The position numbers and the translations under genes are program-made. 7,667 bases of DNA from a bacterium (GTDB lineage Bacteria > Patescibacteriota > Minisyncoccia > UBA6257 > 2-01-FULL-56-20). Positions 1-6,586 of the stretch are shown piece by piece. Numbering within the stretch: position 1 is the first letter of the stretch; every line of letters starts with the position of its first letter. The stretch is from positions 1 through 7,667 of the forward strand of contig JAKAGE010000038.1 of assembly GCA_021817655.1 (NCBI GenBank), given 5' to 3'. A model generated the notes under the pieces. That model saw only the letters and a list, made by a program, of their open reading frames with translations. It was not told the DNA's origin and did not search any database.

Positions 1-1
1 G

Positions 2-673
2 TGGGTTTCCGGGACGCTCATCGTCATCCTTGCCGCACTCATTTTCTTTGTCCCGTCGTACGGGTGGGCTCTCCGGGATTTTTTGAGCCCGTCGCCCTCC
101 GACTCCTTGGGCGGCGGCCAAAACAGCGGCACGGTTGCCTCGCTTGCCGCGGAGAACGACGCATTGAAGGCCCAGCTCGCCGCGTTGCAGGTGATCCAGG
201 CGCAGCTGCCGACGTCGACGCCGAACGCGATCAGGGCAATGGTCTATTCCCGCTACCCTATGAATTTTAAGAACGAACTGCTGGTGAATGCCGGATCGCG
301 CGAAGGAGTGACGCAGGGCGCCGCGGCGGTCTATCAGGGCATGCTCCTCGGACAGGTGGTAAGCGTCTATTCCGACTCGGCCCTCGTTCGGACGATCTTC
401 GACGATGGCATGAAAATGCCGGTGCGCATCGGTGCGCACGGGTATGACGGGCTCCTGCAGGGCGGCGCAGAACCCTTCATCGGGTCGATCGCGGCGAACG
501 ATGCGATCGTCCCGGGCGATATCGTTTATACCGCCGCCCCGGACATGCCGTATGCCCTGCCGATCGCGGAAGTGACGGCAACGAGCACGTCCCCGGACAA
601 TCTGTTCGAACAGGCATCCATCGATATTCCCTACGATATCAATAACGTCGAAACCGTTCTTATCACACCCTAA
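2..673 (+). CDS. mreC: Cell shape-determining protein MreC (5' partial)
   Basis: MreC is a bitopic inner-membrane protein of the elongasome. It links the MreB/MreD scaffold to PBP2 and RodA during lateral wall growth. The reading frame is open at the window's left edge, so the true start lies upstream. The 223 visible residues begin inside a membrane helix (about residues 2-20, a VSGTLIVILAALIFFV-like stretch). A Ser/Gly-rich linker and a short coiled coil (about 46-64, SLAAENDALKAQL) follow, then the beta-rich MreC core. Core signatures are VNAGSREGVTQG (95-106), LLGQVVSVYSDSALVRTIFD (115-134), a DGLLQGG strand and the VPGDIVYT motif (170-177). An internal TTG at 83 would give a shorter ORF but would discard the membrane anchor, so I reject it as the start. 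mreD follows 13 bp downstream, as expected for an mre operon. mreB is presumably just off the left edge (inference). Identification is firm from motif order and neighbours. Confidence 0.9.
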   Translation, partial: WVSGTLIVILAALIFFVPSYGWALRDFLSPSPSDSLGGGQNSGTVASLAAENDALKAQLAALQVIQAQLPTSTPNAIRAMVYSRYPMNFKNELLVNAGSREGVTQGAAAVYQGMLLGQVVSVYSDSALVRTIFDDGMKMPVRIGAHGYDGLLQGGAEPFIGSIAANDAIVPGDIVYTAAPDMPYALPIAEVTATSTSPDNLFEQASIDIPYDINNVETVLITP

Positions 674-686
674 GAAACGACCGTTC

Positions 687-1124
687 ATGCGCATCCGTTT
701 CATCCTTGGCATCCTTATTCTGCTGCTTGCCTGCGCGCTCCAGTTCTGGTTCGCGTCGGCCGGCATGTTCGTCAACTTCATCCTTGCGGCGCTCATCGTT
801 TTCGCGTTTTTCTTCGACGTGTGGGAGCTTGTCGCATTCATCCTCGCCGCGGTTTTCATTGTGAATTGGCAGCCGGGGATAAGCCCTGACATCATCGTGT
901 TCGCCCTCATTCCGGTCGCTGCCTTTGTGTTCCATAAGGCATTCGCTTTGGCGCCGTGGGTCGCCATGCCGGCGTCGATCGTCGCCGGATTCGCCGTTCT
1001 TTATCTTGCCCTTGCCCCCGCTTCGTTCGTGCCACGGATCGGACTCTTCGGAAACGATCTTTTGGGGAGTCTTGTGTTCGCCGCGCTCGTGTTCGGCACG
1101 CTGGAACGCCTCGGGCGGGCATAA
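687..1124 (+). CDS. mreD: MreD-like rod shape-determining membrane protein
   Basis: MreD is an integral membrane partner of MreC in the cell-elongation complex. The 145-residue product is almost wholly hydrophobic, with about five or six predicted membrane segments (roughly 4-22, 28-43, 45-60, 68-83, 91-110 and 124-139). That matches the usual MreD size (about 150-170 aa) and topology. MreD has little motif conservation. The call therefore rests on topology, length and position between mreC and the PBP2 gene, which is the classic mreC-mreD-mrdA order. The ATG lies 13 bp after the mreC stop and no Shine-Dalgarno sequence is visible before it (the upstream bases read TAAGAAACGACCGTTC). It is probably co-transcribed with mreC. 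The TAA stop (1122-1124) is immediately followed by the TATAAT element of the next gene. A generic membrane protein cannot be excluded on sequence alone. Confidence 0.75.
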   Translation: MRIRFILGILILLLACALQFWFASAGMFVNFILAALIVFAFFFDVWELVAFILAAVFIVNWQPGISPDIIVFALIPVAAFVFHKAFALAPWVAMPASIVAGFAVLYLALAPASFVPRIGLFGNDLLGSLVFAALVFGTLERLGRA

Positions 1125-1130
1125 TATAAT
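1125..1130 (+). promoter_or_regulatory. Consensus -10 element (TATAAT) just upstream of mrdA
   Basis: A perfect TATAAT sits directly after the mreD stop codon, in an AT-rich island (ATAATATAAT, 1121-1130) inside otherwise GC-rich DNA. Only eight bases separate it from the mrdA ATG. If it acts as a sigma-70 -10 box, transcription would start at about 1137 and the mRNA would be leaderless or nearly so. No good -35 is present: TGGAAC at 1102-1107 has the right 17-bp spacing but matches only three of six consensus bases. There is no TGn extension. Confidence 0.5.
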
Positions 1131-1138
1131 AGAGCCGA

Positions 1139-3094
1139 ATGAAAAAGCAGAGGCCGGACATCGATATACCGTTCGAGGATTCGCTCAATGACGACTGGGG
1201 CCACGATCTCGACATGGTGGAGGTTCCGGTCGGCGGAAAACCGTTCATCGTGCTTGCCGTCATCGGCGCGGCGATCGTGATCACGGTTTTCGCGCGCGTC
1301 GCATGGCTCAATCTTTCCGGGTGGGCGTATTATTCCGCCCGTGCCGCCGACAATGCGGAAGCGGCCCAATCCACGCCCGCGCCGCGCGGCATCATTTACG
1401 ACGCCGAAGGGGATCCTCTTACGGCGAACAAAGCGGTGTTCGATGCGGTGCTCGAACCGCATGCGTTCCTGACCGACCCGACGGTCCAGAGTTCGACGCT
1501 TGCCGCCGCGCATACCATCCTCGGCCTGTCATCATCCACGGTATGGTCGATGCTTCAGGGGAGCGCCGCACAGGATTTTGCGACGCCGGTGATGCTCCAG
1601 CAGAATCTCACGCCGACGCAGCTGGTGGACCTCCAGGCGCTTGCGCTTCCCACGATCCGCATTCAGAGCGATTTCGAGCGGGTCTATCCGGGCGGGCCGG
1701 TGTTCTCGTCCGTCGTCGGCTATGTGGGAAGCGTCACGCAGCAGGATCTTCAGAGCGACCCGAATCTCTCGCCGACGGACCTCGTAGGCAAGGCGGGGAT
1801 CGAAGAGGAGTACGACACCGTCCTCCAGGGGACGCCCGGCGTGGATATCAGGTTCACCGACGCATTCGGCAAAGTGCTCGGCGAAAAGCAGCAGTCCGCG
1901 CCGACGATCGGGAAGGCGGTGCATCTTACGATCGACGGAGCCCTGCAGACCGAGATGTATGATGCGATCGCGAACGAGCTCGCGATCCTCGGGCGGCAGG
2001 TGGGGCTCGGGCTCGCGATCGATCCCCGGAACGGAAAGGTGCTTGCGCTTGTGAATGTGCCCGGGTACGACGACAATGCCTTTTCGAATCCCGCGAGCAG
2101 TTCGGCGGAGATCCATGGCTATCTTACGTCCCCGTTGCGCCCGCTCTTCAATCGTGTGGTGGCGGGGCAATATCAGCCGGGCTCGACGATCAAGCCGCTC
2201 GACGCCGTCGCCGTACTGAAGGACGGCATCATCACGCCGAATCACGAGCTCTATTCTCCGGGTTATCTCATGGTGCCGAATCCTTACAATCCCGCGAGTC
2301 CCACGCGCTATGCGGACTGGGAGCCGCACGGATACATCGATCTTGCCGCGGCGCTTGCGCAGTCGTCCGATGTCTATTTTTATATCGTGATCGGCGGGTC
2401 GCCCGCGTATACGACGCCTCCGCTCAATGATTCCGTCGATTACGGCATTACGGGGCTCGGCCCGGACGCCCTTGATGCCTGGTGGCAGAAATTCGGACTG
2501 GGCATCCCGACGGGGATCGATCTTCCGGGCGAGGCATCGGGATTCCTTCCGACCCCCGCCTGGTGGAACGGCATTTCGGCCGAGAAGTGGTCGCTCGGCG
2601 ACACGTATAACGTTGCAATCGGACAGGGTTCGCTTGCGGTGACCCCGGTCCAGCTCCTGAGCTACATCGGCGCGATCGCGAACGGGGGCACGGTGTGGCG
2701 TCCGTATCTCAATGCAAGCTCCACGCCGCACGTGAATGAGGACCTGACGTCGCTCCTGCCGCAGATCCAGGCGGTGCAGGCGGGAATGCTCGAAGCGGTG
2801 ACATCGCCGCGGGGCACGGCCTATACGATCGACAATCTGCCGGCGCAGGCATGCGCGAAGACGGGGTCGGCCCAGGTCAAGAACAATGCGGAAGAGAACG
2901 CGCTCTTCGTCGGCTATTTCCCGTGCTCGGATCCCCGGATCGCGCTGCTGATCCTTATCGAGAACTCAAAACAGGGAAGCCTTAATGCGGTTCCGATCGC
3001 CGGGAAGGTCTTTAGCTGGTATTATTACAGCAGGATGGCCGCCACGGCGACCACCGCGGCTGCAGCAACGGCCGGCAGCAGTACGACCAACTGA
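1139..3094 (+). CDS. mrdA: Penicillin-binding protein 2 (class B transpeptidase)
   Basis: This is a D,D-transpeptidase that cross-links peptidoglycan during elongation, anchored in the membrane with its catalytic domain outside. The 651 residues start with an acidic cytoplasmic tail (1-34) and one membrane helix (about 35-55). The PBP-dimer/pedestal domain opens with PRGIIYDAEGDPLTAN (82-97). The transpeptidase domain carries the three expected motifs: SxxK as S349-T-I-K352 (catalytic serine and general base), SxD as S409-S-D411 followed by VYFY, which is the PBP2 rather than the PBP3 pattern, and K574-T-G576 followed by SAQ. Length is close to E. coli PBP2 (633 aa). The C-terminus is a low-complexity Ala/Thr tail (about 634-651), probably disordered. 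It sits downstream of mreC and mreD as usual, but rodA does not follow; galT does, one base later. There is no Shine-Dalgarno before the ATG, and a TATAAT 8 bp upstream suggests a leaderless message. Confidence 0.95.
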   Translation: MKKQRPDIDIPFEDSLNDDWGHDLDMVEVPVGGKPFIVLAVIGAAIVITVFARVAWLNLSGWAYYSARAADNAEAAQSTPAPRGIIYDAEGDPLTANKAVFDAVLEPHAFLTDPTVQSSTLAAAHTILGLSSSTVWSMLQGSAAQDFATPVMLQQNLTPTQLVDLQALALPTIRIQSDFERVYPGGPVFSSVVGYVGSVTQQDLQSDPNLSPTDLVGKAGIEEEYDTVLQGTPGVDIRFTDAFGKVLGEKQQSAPTIGKAVHLTIDGALQTEMYDAIANELAILGRQVGLGLAIDPRNGKVLALVNVPGYDDNAFSNPASSSAEIHGYLTSPLRPLFNRVVAGQYQPGSTIKPLDAVAVLKDGIITPNHELYSPGYLMVPNPYNPASPTRYADWEPHGYIDLAAALAQSSDVYFYIVIGGSPAYTTPPLNDSVDYGITGLGPDALDAWWQKFGLGIPTGIDLPGEASGFLPTPAWWNGISAEKWSLGDTYNVAIGQGSLAVTPVQLLSYIGAIANGGTVWRPYLNASSTPHVNEDLTSLLPQIQAVQAGMLEAVTSPRGTAYTIDNLPAQACAKTGSAQVKNNAEENALFVGYFPCSDPRIALLILIENSKQGSLNAVPIAGKVFSWYYYSRMAATATTAAAATAGSSTTN

Positions 3095-3095
3095 C

Positions 3096-4121
3096 ATGAG
3101 TGAATTGAGACAGGATCTTACCTCGGGGGACTGGGTGATGCTCGCGCCGGGGCGCGCCGCGCGGCCGAAGTTTTTGGATGCGAAACGTCCGGTCCGGAAG
3201 CCCACGCCGAAACGCGCGTGTCCGTTCGAAGATCTGGAACGGTCCGGAAACTGGCCGCTCATCGCGGCATATCCCGATGAGAAGCACTGGCGCATCGCGG
3301 TGATCCCGAACAAGTATCCGGCGATCGAGCGGAGCGAGGCATGCTCCGTTCCGTTCCGCTACGGGATTTATCATGCGCGCACTGCGGTAGGCACGCACCG
3401 CTTGCTGATCACCCGCGACCATGACCGTCCGTTCGCTGCGCTTGCGCCCGCGGACGCCGCGCGCGTGCTCGGCGTCCTTCGCGATATGCATGCCGCGGCG
3501 GCAAAGGACGAATGCGCCGCATACGTGTCGTCGTTCTATAATTACGGTCCCGCCGCCGGGGCGTCGGTCTGGCATCCGCATTATCAGATCCTTACGCTGC
3601 CCATCGTTCCCGCACATGCGGCGCATTCGCTTCGGGGAGCGAATGAATACTTCAAAAAGTTCAATCGATGCGTTCGGTGCGATATCATCGCCGTGGAGCG
3701 CAAAAAGCGGGTACGCGTCGTCGGTGAAACTGCCCATGCGATCGCGATCGCCCCGTATGCGGCAAAGCATCCGTTCGAAGTGAATGTCCTGCCGAAGCGC
3801 CATTGGGCGTCGTTCCGCGAGACACCGGCGGAGACGGTGGGATCCGTCGCGCGGCTTCTGCAGGATGTCCTGCGACGCATGAAGAAATACCTCAACGATC
3901 CCGATCTTAATTTTTTCATCCACGATACCCCGCTCGACGGCAGGGCATATCCGCACCATCATTGGCACATTGAGATCGTTCCGCGCGTCTCGATCGATGC
4001 GGGATTCGAGTTTTCCACGGGTATCGAGATCAATATCGTGGATCCGGATGAAGCTGCCGCGCATTTGAGCGGCAAAGGCGCACGGCGCGGCGGGAAAAAA
4101 GAAAAAGATATCCGGCCATGA
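3096..4121 (+). CDS. galT: Galactose-1-phosphate uridylyltransferase family (HIT superfamily)
   Basis: GalT-family enzymes swap a nucleotidyl group between hexose-1-phosphates (UDP-glucose + Gal-1-P to UDP-galactose + Glc-1-P) through a uridylylated histidine. The 341 residues contain both HIT-like halves. The active-site motif is H160-P-H162-Y-Q164, where H162 would be the nucleophile. A second RCVRCDII motif (191-198) and a C-terminal YPHHHWHIEIVPR (285-297) follow. By analogy with E. coli GalT, zinc ligands would be C42, H109 and H160, but the second Cys of the CxxC is replaced (C42-P-F-E45). The ATG at 3096 is preferred over an in-frame ATG at 2985: it begins MSELRQDLTSGDWV, the normal family N-terminus, and avoids 110 bp of overlap with mrdA. 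It lies 1 bp after the mrdA stop and ends in an ATGA overlap with the next gene, so translational coupling is likely. Actual sugar and nucleotide specificity is unknown; an ADP/UDP-hexose variant is possible. Confidence 0.88.
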   Translation: MSELRQDLTSGDWVMLAPGRAARPKFLDAKRPVRKPTPKRACPFEDLERSGNWPLIAAYPDEKHWRIAVIPNKYPAIERSEACSVPFRYGIYHARTAVGTHRLLITRDHDRPFAALAPADAARVLGVLRDMHAAAAKDECAAYVSSFYNYGPAAGASVWHPHYQILTLPIVPAHAAHSLRGANEYFKKFNRCVRCDIIAVERKKRVRVVGETAHAIAIAPYAAKHPFEVNVLPKRHWASFRETPAETVGSVARLLQDVLRRMKKYLNDPDLNFFIHDTPLDGRAYPHHHWHIEIVPRVSIDAGFEFSTGIEINIVDPDEAAAHLSGKGARRGGKKEKDIRP

Positions 4122-4480
4122 AAACGAAGATCGCACGCCATCGGTTGATCGGCATCCTTTCCCTTCTGTCGCTTTTGCTCGTGTGCGGAGGATTCTTTTG
4201 GGCGTACGGCGCGCTTTCGGGGGAACCTATGGTCTGGAATGGCGGCACGGGGCCGTTCATCCTCCATTTCAATGCCCTCGACGGGATCACGGCGACCGGT
4301 AATTTCAGCGGTATCGCGCTCATGGGCATTCTGGGGGTCGTCATCGTCATCCTTAATTTTTTCATCGGGATGGCGCTTGAGGAGCGCGACAAGACGCTTT
4401 CCCGGACGATCGTCGGTGCGACGCTCATCATGGCCGTCTTGCTATTTTTATCGTTTGTTGCTATACTGAACGTCAATTGA
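4118..4480 (+). CDS. Three-TM membrane protein of unknown function
   Basis: I cannot assign a function. The 120-residue product has a basic N-terminus (MKTKIARHR) and three membrane helices (about 10-32, 64-87 and 97-118). A 30-residue extracytoplasmic loop between the first two carries FILHFNALDGI (47-57). A loop with an ILHFN...GI core between the first and second of three helices resembles small uncharacterised proteins I associate with CPR genomes; that is recollection, not a search result. The cytoplasmic loop EERDKTLSR (88-96) is charged. The ATG overlaps the galT stop (ATGA, 4118-4121), so it is almost certainly translated with galT. Its last codons contain the promoter for rplU. A role at the membrane linked to wall or glycan synthesis is only suggested by position. 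Confidence 0.75.
   Translation: MKTKIARHRLIGILSLLSLLLVCGGFFWAYGALSGEPMVWNGGTGPFILHFNALDGITATGNFSGIALMGILGVVIVILNFFIGMALEERDKTLSRTIVGATLIMAVLLFLSFVAILNVN
4439..4467 (+). promoter_or_regulatory. Sigma-70-type promoter for rplU, inside the upstream gene
   Basis: A -35 box TTGCTA (4439-4444, four of six consensus bases), a spacer of exactly 17 bp and a -10 box TATACT (4462-4467, five of six) are present. A TGn extension (TGC, 4459-4461) precedes the -10. The predicted start, near 4474, leaves a leader of about 17 nt before the rplU ATG at 4491. The promoter lies within the last codons of the three-TM protein gene, in a locally AT-rich patch. It would let the ribosomal protein gene be expressed apart from the wall genes upstream. 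Confidence 0.62.
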
Positions 4481-4490
4481 GACTACCACC

Positions 4491-4805
4491 ATGGCAAACG
4501 ATTTTGCGGTCATCGAAACGGGCGGGAAGCAATACCGCGTATCCGCCGGTCAAAAACTGAAGATCGAGAAGCTCGCCGCTGCCGCCGGCGATGCGCTTAT
4601 GTTCGAAAAAGTCCTTTTGCGTTCCGTGGGCGACGAGGTTTCCGTTGGCACCCCGTATATCGCCGGTGCCAAGGCGGAAGCGAAGGTTTTGGGCGAGGTT
4701 CGCGGAAAGAAAGTGATCGTTTTCAAATATCACTCAAAGACCCGCTCGCGCAAGAAGAAAGGGCATCAGCAGGAATACACCGAGGTCGAGATCGTCAAGA
4801 TATAG
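4491..4805 (+). CDS. rplU: 50S ribosomal protein L21
   Basis: L21 binds 23S rRNA in the large ribosomal subunit. The 104 residues match the bacterial L21 length and pattern from end to end. The start is FAVIETGGKQYRVSAGQKL (5-23). GDALMFEKVLL and VGTPYIAGAKAEAKVL follow in the middle. The C-terminal signature is KVIVFKYHSKTRSRKKKGHQQEYTEVEI (74-101, residues listed as the basic YHSKTRSRKKKGHQQ core plus flanks), with HQQ in place of the more usual HRQ. The ATG at 4491 is the only start that gives the canonical N-terminus. No Shine-Dalgarno is present; the bases before it read GAGACTACCACC. It has its own promoter upstream (4439-4467). The usual partner rpmA (L27) does not follow; a DUF5652-like membrane gene does, 14 bp downstream. 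Confidence 0.97.
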   Translation: MANDFAVIETGGKQYRVSAGQKLKIEKLAAAAGDALMFEKVLLRSVGDEVSVGTPYIAGAKAEAKVLGEVRGKKVIVFKYHSKTRSRKKKGHQQEYTEVEIVKI

Positions 4806-4819
4806 CGGACTCTCCTTCT

Positions 4820-5059
4820 ATGAATACCGTTGGGCAGGCAATAGGATTCGGGGCATGGGCCGGTATGTTCGGGCCGCTGTTCCTGGTCGCGATTGCGTGG
4901 AGCTTGTTTTGGAAAGGGCTTGCGCTTTGGCACGCCGGCCGCCGCGGGCAGCCATGGTGGTTCGTCATCGTCCTTCTCGTGAACACCGTGGGAATCCTGG
5001 AGATCATTTATCTTTTCGCGGTGCTCAAGCTGGGATTCGAAGATCTGTTCAAAATATAA
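4820..5059 (+). CDS. DUF5652-like small membrane protein
   Basis: This is a 79-residue protein with two membrane helices (about 15-36 and 47-69). The conserved-looking elements are W(S)LFWKGLALWHAGRRGQ (27-44), PWWFVIVLLVNTVGILEIIYLF (45-66) and a short cytoplasmic tail. The WKG-ALW ... WWF ... NT-GILEI-YLF pattern matches the DUF5652 family as I remember it. That family has no known function and I recall it as common in CPR genomes. The gene starts 14 bp after rplU with no Shine-Dalgarno (CGGACTCTCCTTCT before the ATG), so it is probably read from the rplU promoter. Its TAA stop (5057-5059) lies inside the left arm of the terminator, making it the last gene of the rightward cluster. Confidence 0.8.
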   Translation: MNTVGQAIGFGAWAGMFGPLFLVAIAWSLFWKGLALWHAGRRGQPWWFVIVLLVNTVGILEIIYLFAVLKLGFEDLFKI

Positions 5060-5095
5060 ATTAAGCGCCGGGCTTCCGCCCGGCGCTTAATTTAT
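5056..5095. terminator. Bidirectional intrinsic terminator
   Basis: This is a perfect 18-bp inverted repeat: left arm 5056-5073, right arm 5078-5095, with a 4-base loop (TTCC on +, GGAA, a GNRA-type loop, on -). Each arm has a 9-bp GC core (GCGCCGGGC / GCCCGGCGC) flanked by AT-rich ends, so the transcript from either strand has a strong stem followed by a TTAATTT run. It lies exactly between the convergent DUF5652-like and glycosyltransferase genes, and both TAA stop codons (5057-5059 on +, 5089-5087 on -) fall in its arms. Confidence 0.88.
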
Positions 5096-6586
5096 CGAGA
5101 ATATGTCCGCACTGGGCGTTCCGGGCGGGATCTGGCTCTTCTGACCGGGGAGCAGATAGCGAATGTGCGCGGCGGCAGCATCGGCTGCGGTGAATGAATG
5201 AGTGACGAACATCGTCGTTTCGGCGGGCATCGGAATGCCGTTCACGGGAACGCCTCCCGCGTTCACAATGACGTATTTCGGCGTGCGTGACGGAAGTGCA
5301 TCGATCGATCTCCCGATCTCCACATAGTTGGCGCTGAATGCGCCGGGGACGTTCGGGTTGCCGGCCCAAACGATGAAATAGTCGTAATAGGCAAACGCGC
5401 CGACGGTACCGAGGAATATGACGGCAAGCGCGGCCGCGATCCGCGCATGCGCGCGGCGCGCAATAAGGCGATAGAGCCAGATGCCGCCGAGCGCGGCGAA
5501 GATCATCGCGGGAGGAATTGCAAGGATGGAGCGGAGCGCGTGGGGAATGCCTTCGTCCGATGCGGCGGCGGGGAGGATGCCGAGCGCGAGCCACGCGAAC
5601 GAGAGCCAGAGGCCGAAGGGCGGGAAGAGCGCCTTGTTCTCCGCGGAAACGAACTTCTTGCGCCATGTGCGCCAGCCGTAATAGAGTGCGAGCCCGATGC
5701 CGAGAAGGAACAGGATCCCGACCGGCCAGAACAGCTCCGGCGCGCCGCTTATGTTCTGCCGCCAATTATTGTCTCCGTGCACGTTGAACATAAGCGCTTC
5801 TTTGGCGAGATTGACCGCGAAGCGATACGCCGGGTTGGCGGCGCTTGTGACGGCGATCTGCGTCGTGCGTCCGAAAAAGCTGCCTGGAACCGTTGCGAAG
5901 TACCATCCAAGCGGCGCGAATACGGCGACGGTGATGAGGAAGAATACGAGCGTCCGCCGCCAGAACTGGGGGTAGGTGCGGAAAAATGGGATGAAAATGA
6001 GCAATAAGAGCGCGGTGATGCGATATGCGATATAGGTATAGAAGCCGAGCGAGTAAATGACGGCGGCGATCCCGGTATACCACCAGGCGCGCGCTGACGG
6101 CGGCTGTCTGAATGCTTTGATAAGAAGCCAAACGGCCCAGACGAGAAGAAGCGGAGAGAGGATGGCGCGGAACGCAATGCGCGAAAAGATGATGTGCCAC
6201 ACGCTTGTCGCGAGCAAAAACGCCGCGAGCAGTCCGGGGCCGTCGCCGAAGAGTTCAGCAACGAGCAGAGAGAGCCCCCAGACCGTGAGGACGCCGGCGA
6301 CCGCGGCAGGGAGGCGAAGGATCCATGGTTCATGGACGGCGGGCCATACCGCGAGGATCATCGCAAGAACGTCGTTGTAAAGCCCTTCGCGGCCGTTGTT
6401 GTTGGGATAGAAGACCTGGAAGAAGTGTCCGGTTTCCGCGGCGGCGACCGCATCGTTCCCGTTGATCGCCTCGTCCGGATAGAGCCCCGGGGGCGTCGAG
6501 GTGAAATGGTAGAAGCGGAGGAAGATTGCTATAATAAGAATACCGGAGAGCAGCCAATTCCTCGTCGATCGGGACATTGCATTCAT
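5087..6586 (-). CDS. GT-C / GT39-like membrane glycosyltransferase (PMT/ArnT type)
   Basis: This is a polytopic transferase expected to move a sugar from a lipid-phosphate donor to an acceptor on the outer face of the membrane. The 499 residues open with a membrane helix (about 11-24). The first extracytoplasmic loop holds the acidic motif Y36-P-D38-E39-A, followed by NGND and FYPNNNGREGLYND (59-72). D38/E39 is the position of the catalytic acid in GT-C enzymes. About ten more hydrophobic segments follow, including the AFLLATSVWHIIFSRIAFRA region (122-141). The end is a soluble domain of about 95 residues (405-499). It reads convergently with the upstream cluster and its stop lies in the shared terminator. 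The start is uncertain: a TATAAT overlaps the first ATG (6586), so the ATG three codons in (6577, MSRSTRNWL) may be the real leaderless start. Acceptor (protein or envelope glycan) is unknown. Confidence 0.85.
   Translation of the reverse strand: MNAMSRSTRNWLLSGILIIAIFLRFYHFTSTPPGLYPDEAINGNDAVAAAETGHFFQVFYPNNNGREGLYNDVLAMILAVWPAVHEPWILRLPAAVAGVLTVWGLSLLVAELFGDGPGLLAAFLLATSVWHIIFSRIAFRAILSPLLLVWAVWLLIKAFRQPPSARAWWYTGIAAVIYSLGFYTYIAYRITALLLLIFIPFFRTYPQFWRRTLVFFLITVAVFAPLGWYFATVPGSFFGRTTQIAVTSAANPAYRFAVNLAKEALMFNVHGDNNWRQNISGAPELFWPVGILFLLGIGLALYYGWRTWRKKFVSAENKALFPPFGLWLSFAWLALGILPAAASDEGIPHALRSILAIPPAMIFAALGGIWLYRLIARRAHARIAAALAVIFLGTVGAFAYYDYFIVWAGNPNVPGAFSANYVEIGRSIDALPSRTPKYVIVNAGGVPVNGIPMPAETTMFVTHSFTAADAAAAHIRYLLPGQKSQIPPGTPSADIFSIN

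Noticed and set aside
1..270. An 89-codon ORF in frame 1 at the left edge
   Set aside because: The +2 frame over the same bases carries the membrane helix and coiled coil of MreC and continues without a stop to 673. The frame 1 ORF is a shadow.
1532..2731. A 399-codon ORF on the minus strand opposite mrdA
   Set aside because: It is extremely Arg-rich with no domain pattern, as expected for the complement of a GC-rich gene. The plus frame has all three transpeptidase motifs.
3033..3090. The GC-rich repetitive 3' end of mrdA as a repeat element
   Set aside because: It encodes an Ala/Thr low-complexity tail in frame. There is no unit repeated exactly.
2985..3095. The in-frame ATG at 2985 as the galT start
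   Set aside because: It would add 37 basic, Pro/Arg-rich residues overlapping mrdA. The ATG at 3096 gives the standard family N-terminus and a 1-bp gap.
3012..4136. A 374-codon ORF on the minus strand opposite galT
   Set aside because: It is another GC-driven antisense shadow. The plus frame has the HPHYQ active site and a full-length GalT fold pattern.
4484..4495. Kozak-like CCACCATGG at the rplU start
   Set aside because: It resembles a eukaryotic initiation context, but the gene is a bacterial L21 with a sigma-70-type promoter, so this is chance.
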